From: Thalassospira sp. MCCC 1A01428
Lineage (GTDB): Bacteria; Pseudomonadota; Alphaproteobacteria; Rhodospirillales; Thalassospiraceae
DNA length: 64,000 nucleotides
Assembly: GCF_002115825.1 (NCBI RefSeq)
Contig: NZ_JFJZ01000011.1
Location: 1-64,000, forward strand
Direction of reading: 5' to 3'
The notes under the pieces are model-generated. The model did not search any database. It had not been told where the DNA came from and saw nothing but the letters and a program-made list of their open reading frames with translations. Made by a program: the position numbers and the translations under genes. Below, piece after piece: positions 55,659-64,000 of the stretch (position 1 is the first letter of the stretch; the number at the start of each line of letters is the position of its first letter).

Positions 55659-55961
55659 CTAGCGAATGGGTTCATGAACGGTAACGAGCTTGACCCCGTC
55701 AGGAAAGGTCGCTTCGACCTGAATGTCATGGATCATTTCGGCAATGCCCTCCATCACCTGATCGCGGGTCAAAACTGTGGCCCCGTCACGCATCAATTCG
55801 GCCACCGATACGCCGTCGCGCGCGCCCTCGACCACGTAATCCGTAATCAGGGCGATGGCTTCGGGGTAATTCAGCTTTACGCCCCGTTCCAGCCGCCGAC
55901 GGGCCACCATTGCGGCCATCGCGACCAGTAATTTGTCTTTTTCGCGTGGCATCAGGTTCAT
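55659..55961 (-). CDS. ureA: Urease gamma subunit UreA
   Basis: A 100-residue subunit with the canonical [20 protein letters not shown] start, [10 protein letters not shown] and [13 protein letters not shown]. The ATG at 55961 has GGGAGGG upstream and gives the normal family length; an upstream in-frame ATG would add 17 residues. It lies 38 bp after ureD. Confidence 0.96.
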   Translation of the reverse strand: MNLMPREKDKLLVAMAAMVARRRLERGVKLNYPEAIALITDYVVEGARDGVSVAELMRDGATVLTRDQVMEGIAEMIHDIQVEATFPDGVKLVTVHEPIR

Positions 55962-55999
55962 GGTGCCCTCCCTTTTTCGTGCAAGCCGTTCTGCATCGC

Positions 56000-57115
56000 T
56001 TAAATCTCCCACATGCGCGCCAAGCGCGCCGGAAGATGATTTACCTTATGGCGAAACATCGCCCACCAGGCGCCATAGGCGCTGCGCAACCGCATCGGTT
56101 CAACCGCCAGCCACCGCACAATGACAATATTTGTCATTGCGGTTGCCGCCGCCAAAACCCCGCCCCCCTGTTGCGCAGCGCCCTTTAGGCATTCGCGGGC
56201 AACCTCAAGCTGATTTTCGGCCCCCCGACCGGTGAAAATCGCCGTGGCACTGGCCCGCGCCCCGTTAAAACTTGCCGGATGATCCAGCACCCGTAAAATA
56301 TCGCCATCCAGATGCAACGCATCACGCCATATGGGGCGACCATCAAGGGAAACATCCCAGGCATCACGCGCCAGACCGTGCGAAAAAACCTCGCCCCGGG
56401 CCAAACGGCCAAAAACCATTATTTCCCCGGCCAGAACCCGGCCAGAACCGAAAACAGAAACCGATGTTGTGCGGCGCAAACGGGCACCATCAAACAAAAT
56501 CGTTTCCTGGGGCAACCATTCCAGCCACGCGCCATCTTCGGCGGTCAGATCGACCGTCATTTTGCCATCCGGCCCTAATGACCGATAAACTTTTTCTGCC
56601 GCCTGCGCAGTCAGTTGTAATTGGGTATTTTCACCCGCCCGGCCCGAAAACGCCAGTTGATCGCCGCCAACCATACCGCCCGATGTGGTCACCAGCACCG
56701 CCTGGCTAATATCGCCGGGCTGGGTGCGCGGAAACAGCATCTTCATCGGATCACGATAAAACAGATGATTCAGGGCCGAAGGCTGGCCGGGATGATGTGC
56801 CGCCTTGAAAGAAACTTCCGCCCGCCCATCGGTCACAATCGGGCGCGCCAAGCAATCGGGGTGCACCTTTGTTTCCGGGCGCACTACCGCCGAAATCGCG
56901 GTGTCGTCAAGCGCGGAACTTTCAATCTTGCCTAACTGCACAGGCCCACCCAACGCCGTTTCAACTTTGCCACCAACAGCAGCAAGCAACACATTAGCAA
57001 AATCCAGGCCAGAACCGATACCCGGCCAACCTCGGCGCATTAAGGCGTTTTTTGGCGCGCAAACAGACAATCGCGCGTGTTGTTCATGCGCGAAAATTAG
57101 GCAGGTGCTGATCAA
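56000..57115 (-). CDS. ureD: Urease accessory protein UreD (UreH)
   Basis: A UreD protein whose core starts around residue 98 ([20 protein letters not shown]) and includes [15 protein letters not shown] and [17 protein letters not shown]. UreD is the scaffold that receives nickel from UreF/UreG and passes it to apo-urease. With the TTG at 57115, which overlaps the urtE stop as TTGA, the protein has 371 residues, some 70-90 more than most UreD proteins. A later start is possible, but no clear ribosome binding site shows which. Confidence 0.9.
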   Translation of the reverse strand: MISTCLIFAHEQHARLSVCAPKNALMRRGWPGIGSGLDFANVLLAAVGGKVETALGGPVQLGKIESSALDDTAISAVVRPETKVHPDCLARPIVTDGRAEVSFKAAHHPGQPSALNHLFYRDPMKMLFPRTQPGDISQAVLVTTSGGMVGGDQLAFSGRAGENTQLQLTAQAAEKVYRSLGPDGKMTVDLTAEDGAWLEWLPQETILFDGARLRRTTSVSVFGSGRVLAGEIMVFGRLARGEVFSHGLARDAWDVSLDGRPIWRDALHLDGDILRVLDHPASFNGARASATAIFTGRGAENQLEVARECLKGAAQQGGGVLAAATAMTNIVIVRWLAVEPMRLRSAYGAWWAMFRHKVNHLPARLARMWEI

Positions 57116-57807
57116 ACGGTCAGATAGGTGCGAACATTTTCCCGGTCCAGTTCATTTTTCGCCCCCGCCAGCACCACTTCGCCGCGTTCCAGCACAATGA
57201 TTTCATCGGCAAGTTCATGTGCAAAATCAAAATATTGCTCGACCAGCAAAATCGCCATGTCGCCCCGATCTGCCAATTGTTTGATCACGCGCTGAATGTC
57301 TTTGATGATCGAGGGCTGAATGCCTTCGGTTGGTTCATCAAGGACAAGCAAGCGGGGCCGGGTCACAAGGGCGCGGCCAATTGCCAGTTGCTGCTGCTGC
57401 CCGCCCGACAAATCGCCGCCGCGCCGCCCCAGCATGTCGCGCAAAACGGGAAACAGATCAAAAATTTCATCGGGGATATGACGTAGCGGCCGGGGCAAGG
57501 CCGCAAAACCGGTTTCAAGATTTTCCTTAACCGTCAAAAGCGGAAAAACCTCGCGCCCCTGGGGGACAATGGCAATCCCCGCTGCGGATCGTTTCCACGA
57601 CGGATCCCGCGATATTTTTTTACCTTCCCAGACAATATCGCCACTGGCTATCGGGTGCTGGCCGACAACAGCGCGCATCAACGATGTTTTGCCCACCCCG
57701 TTGCGGCCCAGAACCGCCGTTACCTTGCCGGTTTCCGCCGTCAGTGAAACCGAGCGCAGTGCATGGGACGCCCCATAGAATAGATCGATGTTTTCAACAC
57801 TCAGCAT
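57112..57807 (-). CDS. urtE: Urea ABC transporter ATP-binding subunit UrtE
   Basis: A 231-residue LivF-type ATPase with Walker A GRNGVGKT, signature LSGGQQQQLAIG, Walker B LLVLDEPTEGIQPS and the switch in VEQYFDFA. It forms the ATPase pair with UrtD. It lies 2 bp after urtD and overlaps the ureD TTG start. Placement directly upstream of urease fixes urea as the substrate. Confidence 0.95.
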   Translation of the reverse strand: MLSVENIDLFYGASHALRSVSLTAETGKVTAVLGRNGVGKTSLMRAVVGQHPIASGDIVWEGKKISRDPSWKRSAAGIAIVPQGREVFPLLTVKENLETGFAALPRPLRHIPDEIFDLFPVLRDMLGRRGGDLSGGQQQQLAIGRALVTRPRLLVLDEPTEGIQPSIIKDIQRVIKQLADRGDMAILLVEQYFDFAHELADEIIVLERGEVVLAGAKNELDRENVRTYLTV

Positions 57808-57809
57808 GA

Positions 57810-58604
57810 TCAGCGCCCCAGATAAACTTCAATAACACGCGGGTCTTTTTGCACGCTATCTAACCGCCCTTCCGCCAGAACCGAGCCCTCGTGCAGCACC
57901 GTCACCTTGCAATCAAGATCGCGGACAAATTCCATATCGTGTTCCACCACCACAACCGACCGGGTTTTGGCGATATTGCGCAGCAAAATGGCGGTTTGTT
58001 CGGTTTCAGAATCGGTCATGCCCGCGACGGGTTCATCAACCAGCAACAATTGCGGTTCCTGCATCAGCAACATGCCAATTTCCAGCCATTGCTTTTGCCC
58101 GTGCGACAAATTGGCCGCCAGCGTTTCGCGCGCATCGCCCAACCGAATGGTCGCCAGGGTTTCCTCGATCCGCTGTTTTTCAGCGGTGCTTAGCCGGTGA
58201 AACAGGGCCGAAAACACCCTGCGCCCGCCAGAACAGGCCAGTAACAGATTGTCAAAAACCGTATGGCTTTCAAACACGGTCGGTTTTTGAAATTTTCGCC
58301 CAATACCCAGATTGGCGATGTCGGCTTCATCAAGTTTGGTTAAATCAACCTCGCTGCGAAACAACACATCGCCAGTATCGGGGCGGGTTTTCCCGGTGAT
58401 GATATCCATCATCGTGGTTTTACCCGCCCCATTAGGGCCGATAATGGCGCGAAGTTCACCCGGTTCGACATAAAAGCTCAGGTTATTAAGTGCGCGAAAG
58501 CCATCAAAACTTACCGATACGCCATCGACATACAGGATGGTGGCGGCCTTTTCGCTTTGAATCATGCGGCTTTCTTCGGAAAGAAGGTCTTCTGCGGTAT
58601 TCAT
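57810..58604 (-). CDS. urtD: Urea ABC transporter ATP-binding subunit UrtD
   Basis: A 264-residue LivG-type ATPase with Walker A GPNGAGKT, signature LSHGQKQWLEIG, Walker B LLVDEPVAGMTDSE and switch VVVEHDMEFV. LSHGQKQWLEIGMLL is typical of UrtD. The start overlaps the urtC stop by 4 nt. The first 20 residues have little family similarity and an internal ATG could also serve. Confidence 0.95.
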   Translation of the reverse strand: MNTAEDLLSEESRMIQSEKAATILYVDGVSVSFDGFRALNNLSFYVEPGELRAIIGPNGAGKTTMMDIITGKTRPDTGDVLFRSEVDLTKLDEADIANLGIGRKFQKPTVFESHTVFDNLLLACSGGRRVFSALFHRLSTAEKQRIEETLATIRLGDARETLAANLSHGQKQWLEIGMLLMQEPQLLLVDEPVAGMTDSETEQTAILLRNIAKTRSVVVVEHDMEFVRDLDCKVTVLHEGSVLAEGRLDSVQKDPRVIEVYLGR

Positions 58605-59788
58605 GCCTTGCCCCCCTGATTGGCGCGCCAGGCGGCCAATCTTTCACGCCAGTTCCCCTGTGCGCCCGGCCCCGCTGTACCACCAAACGCAGGAACCGCC
58701 CCGATGACACCCTTGGGCAAAAACAGCGTCACGGCGACAAACAACCCGCCCAGGAAAAACAGCCAGAAATCGGGCATTACACCGGTAAAAAACGTTTTGG
58801 CATAATTGACAATAAACGCCCCTAACACCGCCCCGTAAAGCGTGCCACGCCCGCCAACCGCCACCCAGATCACCACTTCAATACTGGCCGCCGGCGCAAA
58901 TTCGCCGGGGTTGATAATGCCGATTTGCGGCACATAAAGCGCACCGGCAATGCCCGCCATCACGGCTGAAACGGTAAACACAAACAACTTGTAATATTCC
59001 ACCCGATAGCCGGTAAAACGCACCCGGCTTTCGGCATCGCGAATGGCAATTAACACCTTGCCCAAACGTGATTGCGTAATGCCCCGCGCCACCAGATAAC
59101 ACAGTGCGAGCATCACAGCCGATGCCACAACCAAAACACAACGGGTTTGATCCGATTGCAGATCAAAGCCCAGAATATCCTTGAAATCGGTCAGGCCGTT
59201 ATTGCCGCCAAAACCCATATCGTTGCGAAAAAACGCCAGTAACAGCGCATAGGTCATCGCCTGGGTAATAATCGACAGATAAACCCCGGTCACGCGAGAC
59301 CGAAACGCCAGAAATCCGAACACAAACGCCAGCAAACCGGGAACCAGCATCGCCATAATCACGGCCATGCTGAAATGATCAAACCCGTACCAGTACCACG
59401 GCAGTTCCTTCCAGTTCAGGAACACCATAAAATCGGGCAAAACCGGATCGCCATAAACCCCGCGATCACCGATCTGTCGCATCAGATACATGCCCATGGC
59501 ATAGCCGCCAAGGGCGAAAAACGCCCCATGGCCCAGGCTTAAAATGCCGCAAAAACCCCAAATCAAATCAACACTCAGGGCCAACAGCGCATAACACAAA
59601 TACTTGCCCAACAGCCCCAACATCCAGGTTGGCACATGAAAGGCCGATCCTTCGGGGATCAGCAAATTTCCAATCGGAATCAGGATGCTGCCAGCCAAAA
59701 GAATGCCCAGCAAAATCATGCCGCCCCGGTCCTGCAACAACCAGCCCAGAACCGGCGTCATTTTATATTTCTGGCGATAGTCGGTCAT
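58601..59788 (-). CDS. urtC: Urea ABC transporter permease UrtC
   Basis: A 395-residue LivM-type permease with about ten hydrophobic helices. UrtC features include LIWGFCGILSLGHGAFFALGG and FMVFLNWKELPWYWYGF, and GIAGALYVPQIGIINPGEF near the C-terminus. It forms the membrane channel with UrtB. It begins 3 bp after the urtB stop. Confidence 0.95.
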   Translation of the reverse strand: MTDYRQKYKMTPVLGWLLQDRGGMILLGILLAGSILIPIGNLLIPEGSAFHVPTWMLGLLGKYLCYALLALSVDLIWGFCGILSLGHGAFFALGGYAMGMYLMRQIGDRGVYGDPVLPDFMVFLNWKELPWYWYGFDHFSMAVIMAMLVPGLLAFVFGFLAFRSRVTGVYLSIITQAMTYALLLAFFRNDMGFGGNNGLTDFKDILGFDLQSDQTRCVLVVASAVMLALCYLVARGITQSRLGKVLIAIRDAESRVRFTGYRVEYYKLFVFTVSAVMAGIAGALYVPQIGIINPGEFAPAASIEVVIWVAVGGRGTLYGAVLGAFIVNYAKTFFTGVMPDFWLFFLGGLFVAVTLFLPKGVIGAVPAFGGTAGPGAQGNWRERLAAWRANQGGKA

Positions 59789-59791
59789 GGA

Positions 59792-61486
59792 TCAGGCCTC
59801 CACCGCGCGGCCCTTAAGGGCAAACAACCCTTTGGGACGTTTCTGGATAAACAGGATAAGAGCAACCAGAACAAAGATTTTTGCCAACACAGCCCCGGCA
59901 ACAGGTTCCAGAAATTTGTTCACAATCCCCAGGCTAAACGCGCCCAAAACCGTGCCCCACAAATTACCAACGCCGCCAAACACCACCACCATAAAACTGT
60001 CGATGATATAACCCTGCCCCAGATTGGGGCTGACATTGTCGATCTGACTAAGCGCGACACCGGCAATCCCGGCAATGCCCGATCCCAGGCCAAAGGTCAG
60101 CGCATCGACATAGCCGGTGCGAATACCAACCGACCCCGCCATACGGCGGTTTTGCGTCACCGCCCGCATTTGCAAACCAAACGCGGTATAGCGCAGCACA
60201 ATGGCAATGCCACCAACGACGAGCAGGCTAAACAGAATAATCCACAGCCGGTTATAGGTGAGAACCAGACCGGTCGAAAATTCGATGGCGCCACTCATGA
60301 AATCGGGTGCAACGACCTGGCGGTTGCTGGCACCAAAAATGCTGCGAATGGCTTGCTGCAAAAACAGGCTAAGCCCCCAGGTTGCCAGCAGGGTTTCAAG
60401 TGGGCGGCCATATAAAAAACGAATGATCAAACGTTCAACCACCACACCAACCCCGCCCGAAACCAGAAATGCCATTGGCACTGCTACCGCCAGCGACCAG
60501 CCGATACCGGCAGGCCACCACACCATAAAAGCCTGCTGCACCGCATAGGTGGTATAGGCCCCGATCATGATCATTTCGCCGTGCGCCATATTAATGACGC
60601 CCATCACACCAAAGGTAATCGCCAATCCAACGGCGGCTAGCAACAAAACCGACCCCAGACTGATGCCCCGATAAACGTCACCGCCGGTCTGCCACATCTT
60701 TAACCGGCCTTCGACCGATGCCACCGCGTCCTTTGCCGCAGCAACCACTTTGGGGTCATAATTTTCGGCCTCGGCGGCATTGACAAACTGCAACAACACC
60801 GCACGAATTTGCGGGGTGGTCTGGCTTGCCAGAATATCAATCGCATCCAGCCGTTCTTGCGATGTTTTGCCCGCCGCCAGCGCCATGGTCGCCTTGGCAA
60901 GTTCCATTCGGGCCAGTAATTCGGGGTCGTTCTCGCGGTCAATGGCACGCTGCAACAACGGTGCCATTGCCGGATCGCGGGTATCCATCACGGTTTCCAC
61001 CGCCGCCCGGCGGGTTGCCAGGTCCGGACTAAATAAATTCAGGGTCGCCAGCGCATCACGAAGCGCCCCGCGCAGACGGTTATTAATCCGTATTTTATCA
61101 AGATCGCCCGATCCGCTTTCCCCTGTGACCGCCCCGCTAACAACATCAATATGCTGCCAGACCTTGCCCTGCTTTTTACCAATAACCACCTTGTCATCGG
61201 CCTTGCTGACATATAAATCGCCGCCCAGCATTGCTTCCAGGATCGGGGCAACACGCGGGTCGCCATCCGCCGCCATCTTTTCAATGACATCAAGCTTTTT
61301 GGTCGAACTTTTGGCGTTTAACTGTTCCGCATTCTGCCGCAACTGTTCGTCGCTAAAGGCATGTGCCTGTTGCGGGGCCAATGCCACCAGCATCAGAGCC
61401 ACAATGGCAAACAGGGGCATGAAAAAACGGCGGAAAGAATGATGGGGCATTCGGCCCGGCGCAGGCGGGGAAAAATCTTGACGCAT
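59792..61486 (-). CDS. urtB: Urea ABC transporter permease UrtB
   Basis: A 564-residue LivH-type permease with the long N-terminal periplasmic region typical of UrtB. A signal-like helix (PLFAIVALMLVALAPQQAHA) is followed by a helical-repeat region (about 45-280) and then the membrane domain (YRGISLGSVLLLAAVGLAITFG, INMAHGEMIMIGAYTTYAVQ, FGLGSGIAGIAGVAL). I choose the ATG at 61486 because GAAGG lies 8 nt upstream; the open frame allows a start eight codons earlier. Confidence 0.93.
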   Translation of the reverse strand: MRQDFSPPAPGRMPHHSFRRFFMPLFAIVALMLVALAPQQAHAFSDEQLRQNAEQLNAKSSTKKLDVIEKMAADGDPRVAPILEAMLGGDLYVSKADDKVVIGKKQGKVWQHIDVVSGAVTGESGSGDLDKIRINNRLRGALRDALATLNLFSPDLATRRAAVETVMDTRDPAMAPLLQRAIDRENDPELLARMELAKATMALAAGKTSQERLDAIDILASQTTPQIRAVLLQFVNAAEAENYDPKVVAAAKDAVASVEGRLKMWQTGGDVYRGISLGSVLLLAAVGLAITFGVMGVINMAHGEMIMIGAYTTYAVQQAFMVWWPAGIGWSLAVAVPMAFLVSGGVGVVVERLIIRFLYGRPLETLLATWGLSLFLQQAIRSIFGASNRQVVAPDFMSGAIEFSTGLVLTYNRLWIILFSLLVVGGIAIVLRYTAFGLQMRAVTQNRRMAGSVGIRTGYVDALTFGLGSGIAGIAGVALSQIDNVSPNLGQGYIIDSFMVVVFGGVGNLWGTVLGAFSLGIVNKFLEPVAGAVLAKIFVLVALILFIQKRPKGLFALKGRAVEA

Positions 61487-61573
61487 GATCAAAGCCTTCG
61501 CATCGCGCATTCAAATATACAGGCAAATTCAAACGGGGCGGTAAAACATGTTGCCATCCCGCGCACCAGCAAA

Positions 61574-61605
61574 ACGGGCCGGAATGCGCACGGCATCCGG
61601 CCCGT
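61574..61605 (-). terminator. Hairpin between urtA and urtB, probable attenuator
   Basis: A perfect 10-bp inverted repeat (61574-61583 with 61596-61605) follows the urtA stop by about 10 nt, and the minus strand continues TTTTGC. It probably ends part of the transcripts so that the binding protein is made in excess over the membrane subunits, a usual arrangement for ABC importers. Confidence 0.7.
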
Positions 61606-61614
61606 CCATTTCAA

Positions 61615-62892
61615 TTAATATGTCGGTTTTTCGCAGTTACCGCAGACCCACGGATAGGTCCAATCCGCCGTCAGCTTCGCACTTTCGGGGATATAGTCTG
61701 ACCAGGAATCGCCCACAACAACGTCGTCGGTTTTCCAGACGGTATCAAACTGGCCATCATCCTGTACTTCGCCAATCAGAACCGGTTTGGACAAGTAATG
61801 GTTGGGGTTCATCACCGCAACACCACCGGTCAGGTTCGGTACTTTCTGGCCATACATGGCCTGACGAACGGCATCGACATCGGTGGTGCCAGCCTGCTCA
61901 ACCGCATGGGCCCACATGGTAAAGCCGATATAGGTGGCCTCCATCGGGTCATTGGTTACGCGTTTGTCATCGCCGATATAGGCATGCCATTTTTTGATAA
62001 AGGCCGCATTGGCTTCGGTATCGACACTTTCAAAATAGTTCCAGGCAGCCAGATGACCAACCAGCGGGGTGGTATCAATACCAGCCAGTTCTTCTTCGCC
62101 GACTGAAAATGCAACGACGGGAATGTCTTCTGCCTTAATGCCCTGGTTTGCCAGTTCCTTGTAGAACGGCACGTTGGCATCACCATTGATGGTCGAAACA
62201 ACAGCGGTTTTTTTGCCCGCCGATGCAAAGGTTTTTACGTCCGACACAATGGACTGCCAATCGGAATGACCAAACGGCGTATAGTTTTCCATAATGTCTT
62301 CGTCGGCAACACCTTTGCTATGCAAATAGGCGCGCAAAACCTTGTTGGTGGTACGCGGATAAACATAGTCCGTTCCCAGCAGGGCAAAACGTTTTGCGCC
62401 GCCGCCATCTTCGCTCATCAAATAGTCAACAGCCGGAATTGCCTGCTGGTTCGGGGCAGCCCCGGTATAAAACACATTGCGCGAGCTTTCTTCGCCCTCA
62501 AACTGCACCGGATAGAACAAAAGACCGTTGTCTTCTTCAAAGACCGGTAAAACCGATTTGCGCGAAACGGATGTCCAGCAACCAAAAACAGCGGCAACCT
62601 TGTCTTTTTCCAGAAGCTCACGCGCTTTTTCGGCAAAAAGCGGCCAGTCCGAAGCCGGGTCAACCACCACAGCTTCGACCTTTTTGCCCAGAAGACCGCC
62701 TTTTTTGTTGATGTCATCAACCAGCATCAGGACCGTGTCCTTTAACGTGGTTTCCGAAATCGCCATCGTTCCCGAGAGAGAGTGCAGTACGCCAATTTTG
62801 ATCGTATCGTCGGCGGCTTGCGCCGGCGTCATGGCCATTGCAGACCACGCCAGCGCCCCCGCGCCAACGATCGTCTGAAGCGTCTTCTTCAT
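61615..62892 (-). CDS. urtA: Urea ABC transporter substrate-binding protein UrtA
   Basis: A 425-residue periplasmic protein with signal peptide MKKTLQTIVGAGALAWSAMA, cut near AQAA. Family motifs are IGVLHSLSGTMAISETTLKD, GCWTSVSRKSVLPVFEE and LFYPVQFEGEESS, as in the FmdD/UrtA branch of type 1 binding proteins. It captures urea (possibly short amides) for UrtBCDE. GGAGG precedes the ATG. It is the first gene of the urea operon. Confidence 0.95.
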   Translation of the reverse strand: MKKTLQTIVGAGALAWSAMAMTPAQAADDTIKIGVLHSLSGTMAISETTLKDTVLMLVDDINKKGGLLGKKVEAVVVDPASDWPLFAEKARELLEKDKVAAVFGCWTSVSRKSVLPVFEEDNGLLFYPVQFEGEESSRNVFYTGAAPNQQAIPAVDYLMSEDGGGAKRFALLGTDYVYPRTTNKVLRAYLHSKGVADEDIMENYTPFGHSDWQSIVSDVKTFASAGKKTAVVSTINGDANVPFYKELANQGIKAEDIPVVAFSVGEEELAGIDTTPLVGHLAAWNYFESVDTEANAAFIKKWHAYIGDDKRVTNDPMEATYIGFTMWAHAVEQAGTTDVDAVRQAMYGQKVPNLTGGVAVMNPNHYLSKPVLIGEVQDDGQFDTVWKTDDVVVGDSWSDYIPESAKLTADWTYPWVCGNCEKPTY

Positions 62893-62934
62893 TTTGTAGC
62901 CTCCACTGCGAGTTTATTGCACCGCAGCGGTACT

Positions 62935-62950
62935 AGCCAAAATCGTGCCA
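62935..62950 (-). promoter_or_regulatory. Sigma-54-type promoter upstream of urtA
   Basis: On the minus strand TGGCAC (62945-62950) is separated by 5 bp from TGGCT (62935-62939). The consensus is TGGCAC-N5-TTGCW, so only one core position differs. It lies about 45 bp before the urtA ATG. Sigma-54 control through NtrC is usual for urea uptake, so nitrogen-limitation induction is likely. The AT-rich sequence upstream has a short TGCATTTTGCA palindrome (63048-63058) but no clear NtrC consensus site. Confidence 0.65.
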
Positions 62951-63115
62951 AATTTTGAAGTTTTATACGAATCCCCAAAAACCGCAGAGACTCAACGCAA
63001 TTTAACAATACTACATCACGGTTTAGTAGAAAATTATTGCGTCACATGCATTTTGCATGACTATTTTTCATTCACATATATTTTTTTGACTGTTTTTTAA
63101 TCAACCGAAAGGTAC

Positions 63116-63235
63116 TTGACCCCCCTTATTAACCGGCGTATCCCACCGCCCGGAGGTTTCGGCCTCCACCGAGGTTATTGCACCACAATACCTCGCACCC
63201 CGCCAGTTTGCCCTGGCGGGGTGCATTTATTTCGC
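63116..63235 (+). ncRNA. Candidate structured small RNA, three consecutive stem-loops
   Basis: Three stems follow each other directly. GGAGG pairs with CCTCC (63152-63156, 63163-63167). GAGGTTATTG pairs with CAATACCTC, with one bulge and a CACCA loop (63171-63180, 63186-63194). A perfect 12-bp stem GCACCCCGCCAG/CTGGCGGGGTGC (63195-63206, 63213-63224) is followed by ATTTATTT on the plus strand. No protein frame explains this. A TTGACT at 63086-63091 could be a -35 box, but the -10 is poor. The alternative reading is the 3' end of the convergent LysR transcript on the minus strand, which lacks a T tract. Confidence 0.4.
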
Positions 63236-63254
63236 CCTTGCACCACCATCATCA

Positions 63255-64000
63255 TCATGATGCCTGCAACGCCACGGTGCGAATACAATCACGCATCCAT
63301 AAGACAGCAACATCGCGTTCCGTATGACGGGCCCAGACCATAAAGCTGGCTGAAAAACCCTGCGCGACCGGCACGGGGCTGGTCACCAAACCAAATGTTG
63401 CGGCATAGCGCCTGGCAATGCGTTCTGGCACCGTCGCAATCAGGGGGGCCTTGGCCGCCGCGGCCAACAGCGGTAAAAAAGCCGGGGCCGCAAACCCGAC
63501 ATCGAGCGTATACCCGGTTTTTTGATAAATATCTCCAACACAGCCTGCGATATTGGCACTGTGTGAAAAAACCGCGTGGCGTGCCGCAAAATATGCATCG
63601 GCGTCCAGTGGCGTGTTTCGCCCAATCAAATCAGGGTGAAAACAGCAACTGGCGTGGGCATCAAACAGCTTTTCGCCCGCAAACGATCCTTGCGGCACAT
63701 AGGGCACGCCCACAGCAACATCTATTTCACTACGATTCAGCAAAGGCTCAACCGTTGGCAGGCTTAATTCCCGGGCCAAAATGCCAATGCCGGGTGCGGC
63801 ATGGGCCAGATACCCCAGAAGGTCCGGCAACAGAACCTGCGCCATCTCGTCAGAAACCCCGATGCGAAATACCCGTTTTTCCGTTCGCGGATCAAAATCA
63901 TTTCCCACCTGCAAGGCGGCTTGTGCCTGCTGCAAAGCATGGCGGATCGGCCCGGACAGGCTTTGCGCGCGGGCTGTTGGCTGCATTTCCTGCCCAACCC
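63255..64000 (-). CDS. LysR-family transcriptional regulator (N-terminus outside window)
   Basis: The frame is open to the right edge. The visible start VGQEMQPTARAQSLSGPIRH is the end of the LysR helix-turn-helix linker, where the family has xPTxxAxxLxxPI. The effector domain follows, beginning around KRVFRIGVSDEMAQVLLPDL, with DVAVGVPYVP and the usual C-terminal lobe. About 80 N-terminal residues lie beyond the window. Target genes unknown; the neighbouring urea operon is on the same strand and separated by 362 bp. Confidence 0.85.
   Translation of the reverse strand, partial: VGQEMQPTARAQSLSGPIRHALQQAQAALQVGNDFDPRTEKRVFRIGVSDEMAQVLLPDLLGYLAHAAPGIGILARELSLPTVEPLLNRSEIDVAVGVPYVPQGSFAGEKLFDAHASCCFHPDLIGRNTPLDADAYFAARHAVFSHSANIAGCVGDIYQKTGYTLDVGFAAPAFLPLLAAAAKAPLIATVPERIARRYAATFGLVTSPVPVAQGFSASFMVWARHTERDVAVLWMRDCIRTVALQAS

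Overview
The window reads as part of the chromosome of a marine-type alphaproteobacterium. The urtABCDE-ureDABCEFG layout, the poly-hydroxybutyrate-linked 3-hydroxybutyrate dehydrogenase, BioYMN and the moderately high G+C coding style suggest a Rhodospirillales relative such as Thalassospira; this is an inference from gene content, not a database match. No rRNA, tRNA, insertion sequence or prophage was recognised.

Region 1 (1-25922, all minus strand) is a type I secretion locus. The ABC exporter and its HlyD-type adaptor overlap by 4 nt and are followed by one giant open frame of at least 7,321 codons, which starts at a TTG at 21964 and runs off the left edge. The protein is an RTX-type Gly/Asp nonapeptide-repeat protein. 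It contains about twelve near-identical 83-89-residue Ser/Thr/Gly/Asp repeats, recurring hinge modules and a non-repeat beta-type domain. Its C-terminus, where the secretion signal should lie, is outside the window.

Region 2 (26177-28608, plus strand) holds a tiny membrane protein, an M48 membrane metalloprotease and a MarC-family membrane protein with a long hydrophilic insert.

Region 3 (28609-35036) is a type II-C CRISPR-Cas locus: cas9-cas1-cas2 on the minus strand, a plus-strand tracrRNA with its own promoter, and two arrays (12 and 4 spacers) that flank the cas genes and point inward. Both arrays end at the inner side in the same conserved terminator/leader-like module, and both have a degenerate repeat at the outer end. 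The Cas9 frame keeps all catalytic motifs but is cut by a single in-frame TAG at codon 195.

Region 4 (35064-49498) is metabolic: an AceE/transketolase-like thiamine-diphosphate enzyme, a periplasmic binding-type protein, methionine gamma-lyase divergent from a TyrR-like regulator, 3-hydroxybutyrate dehydrogenase, an Xre-type antitoxin/RES toxin pair, a LysR regulator divergent from the glutathione-dependent formaldehyde oxidation pair adhC-fghA, and the biotin ECF transporter bioYMN.

Region 5 (49739-51263) is a candidate polymorphic toxin with a small AT-rich immunity-type gene.

Region 6 (51584-62892, minus strand) is a complete urea module. The UrtABCDE importer sits upstream of the urease accessory and structural genes ureD-A-B-C-E-F-G, in one run with several 4-nt overlaps. 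A good sigma-54-type promoter lies upstream of urtA and a hairpin lies between urtA and urtB. Between urtA and a partial LysR gene at the right edge lies a compact series of three stem-loops that may be a small RNA.
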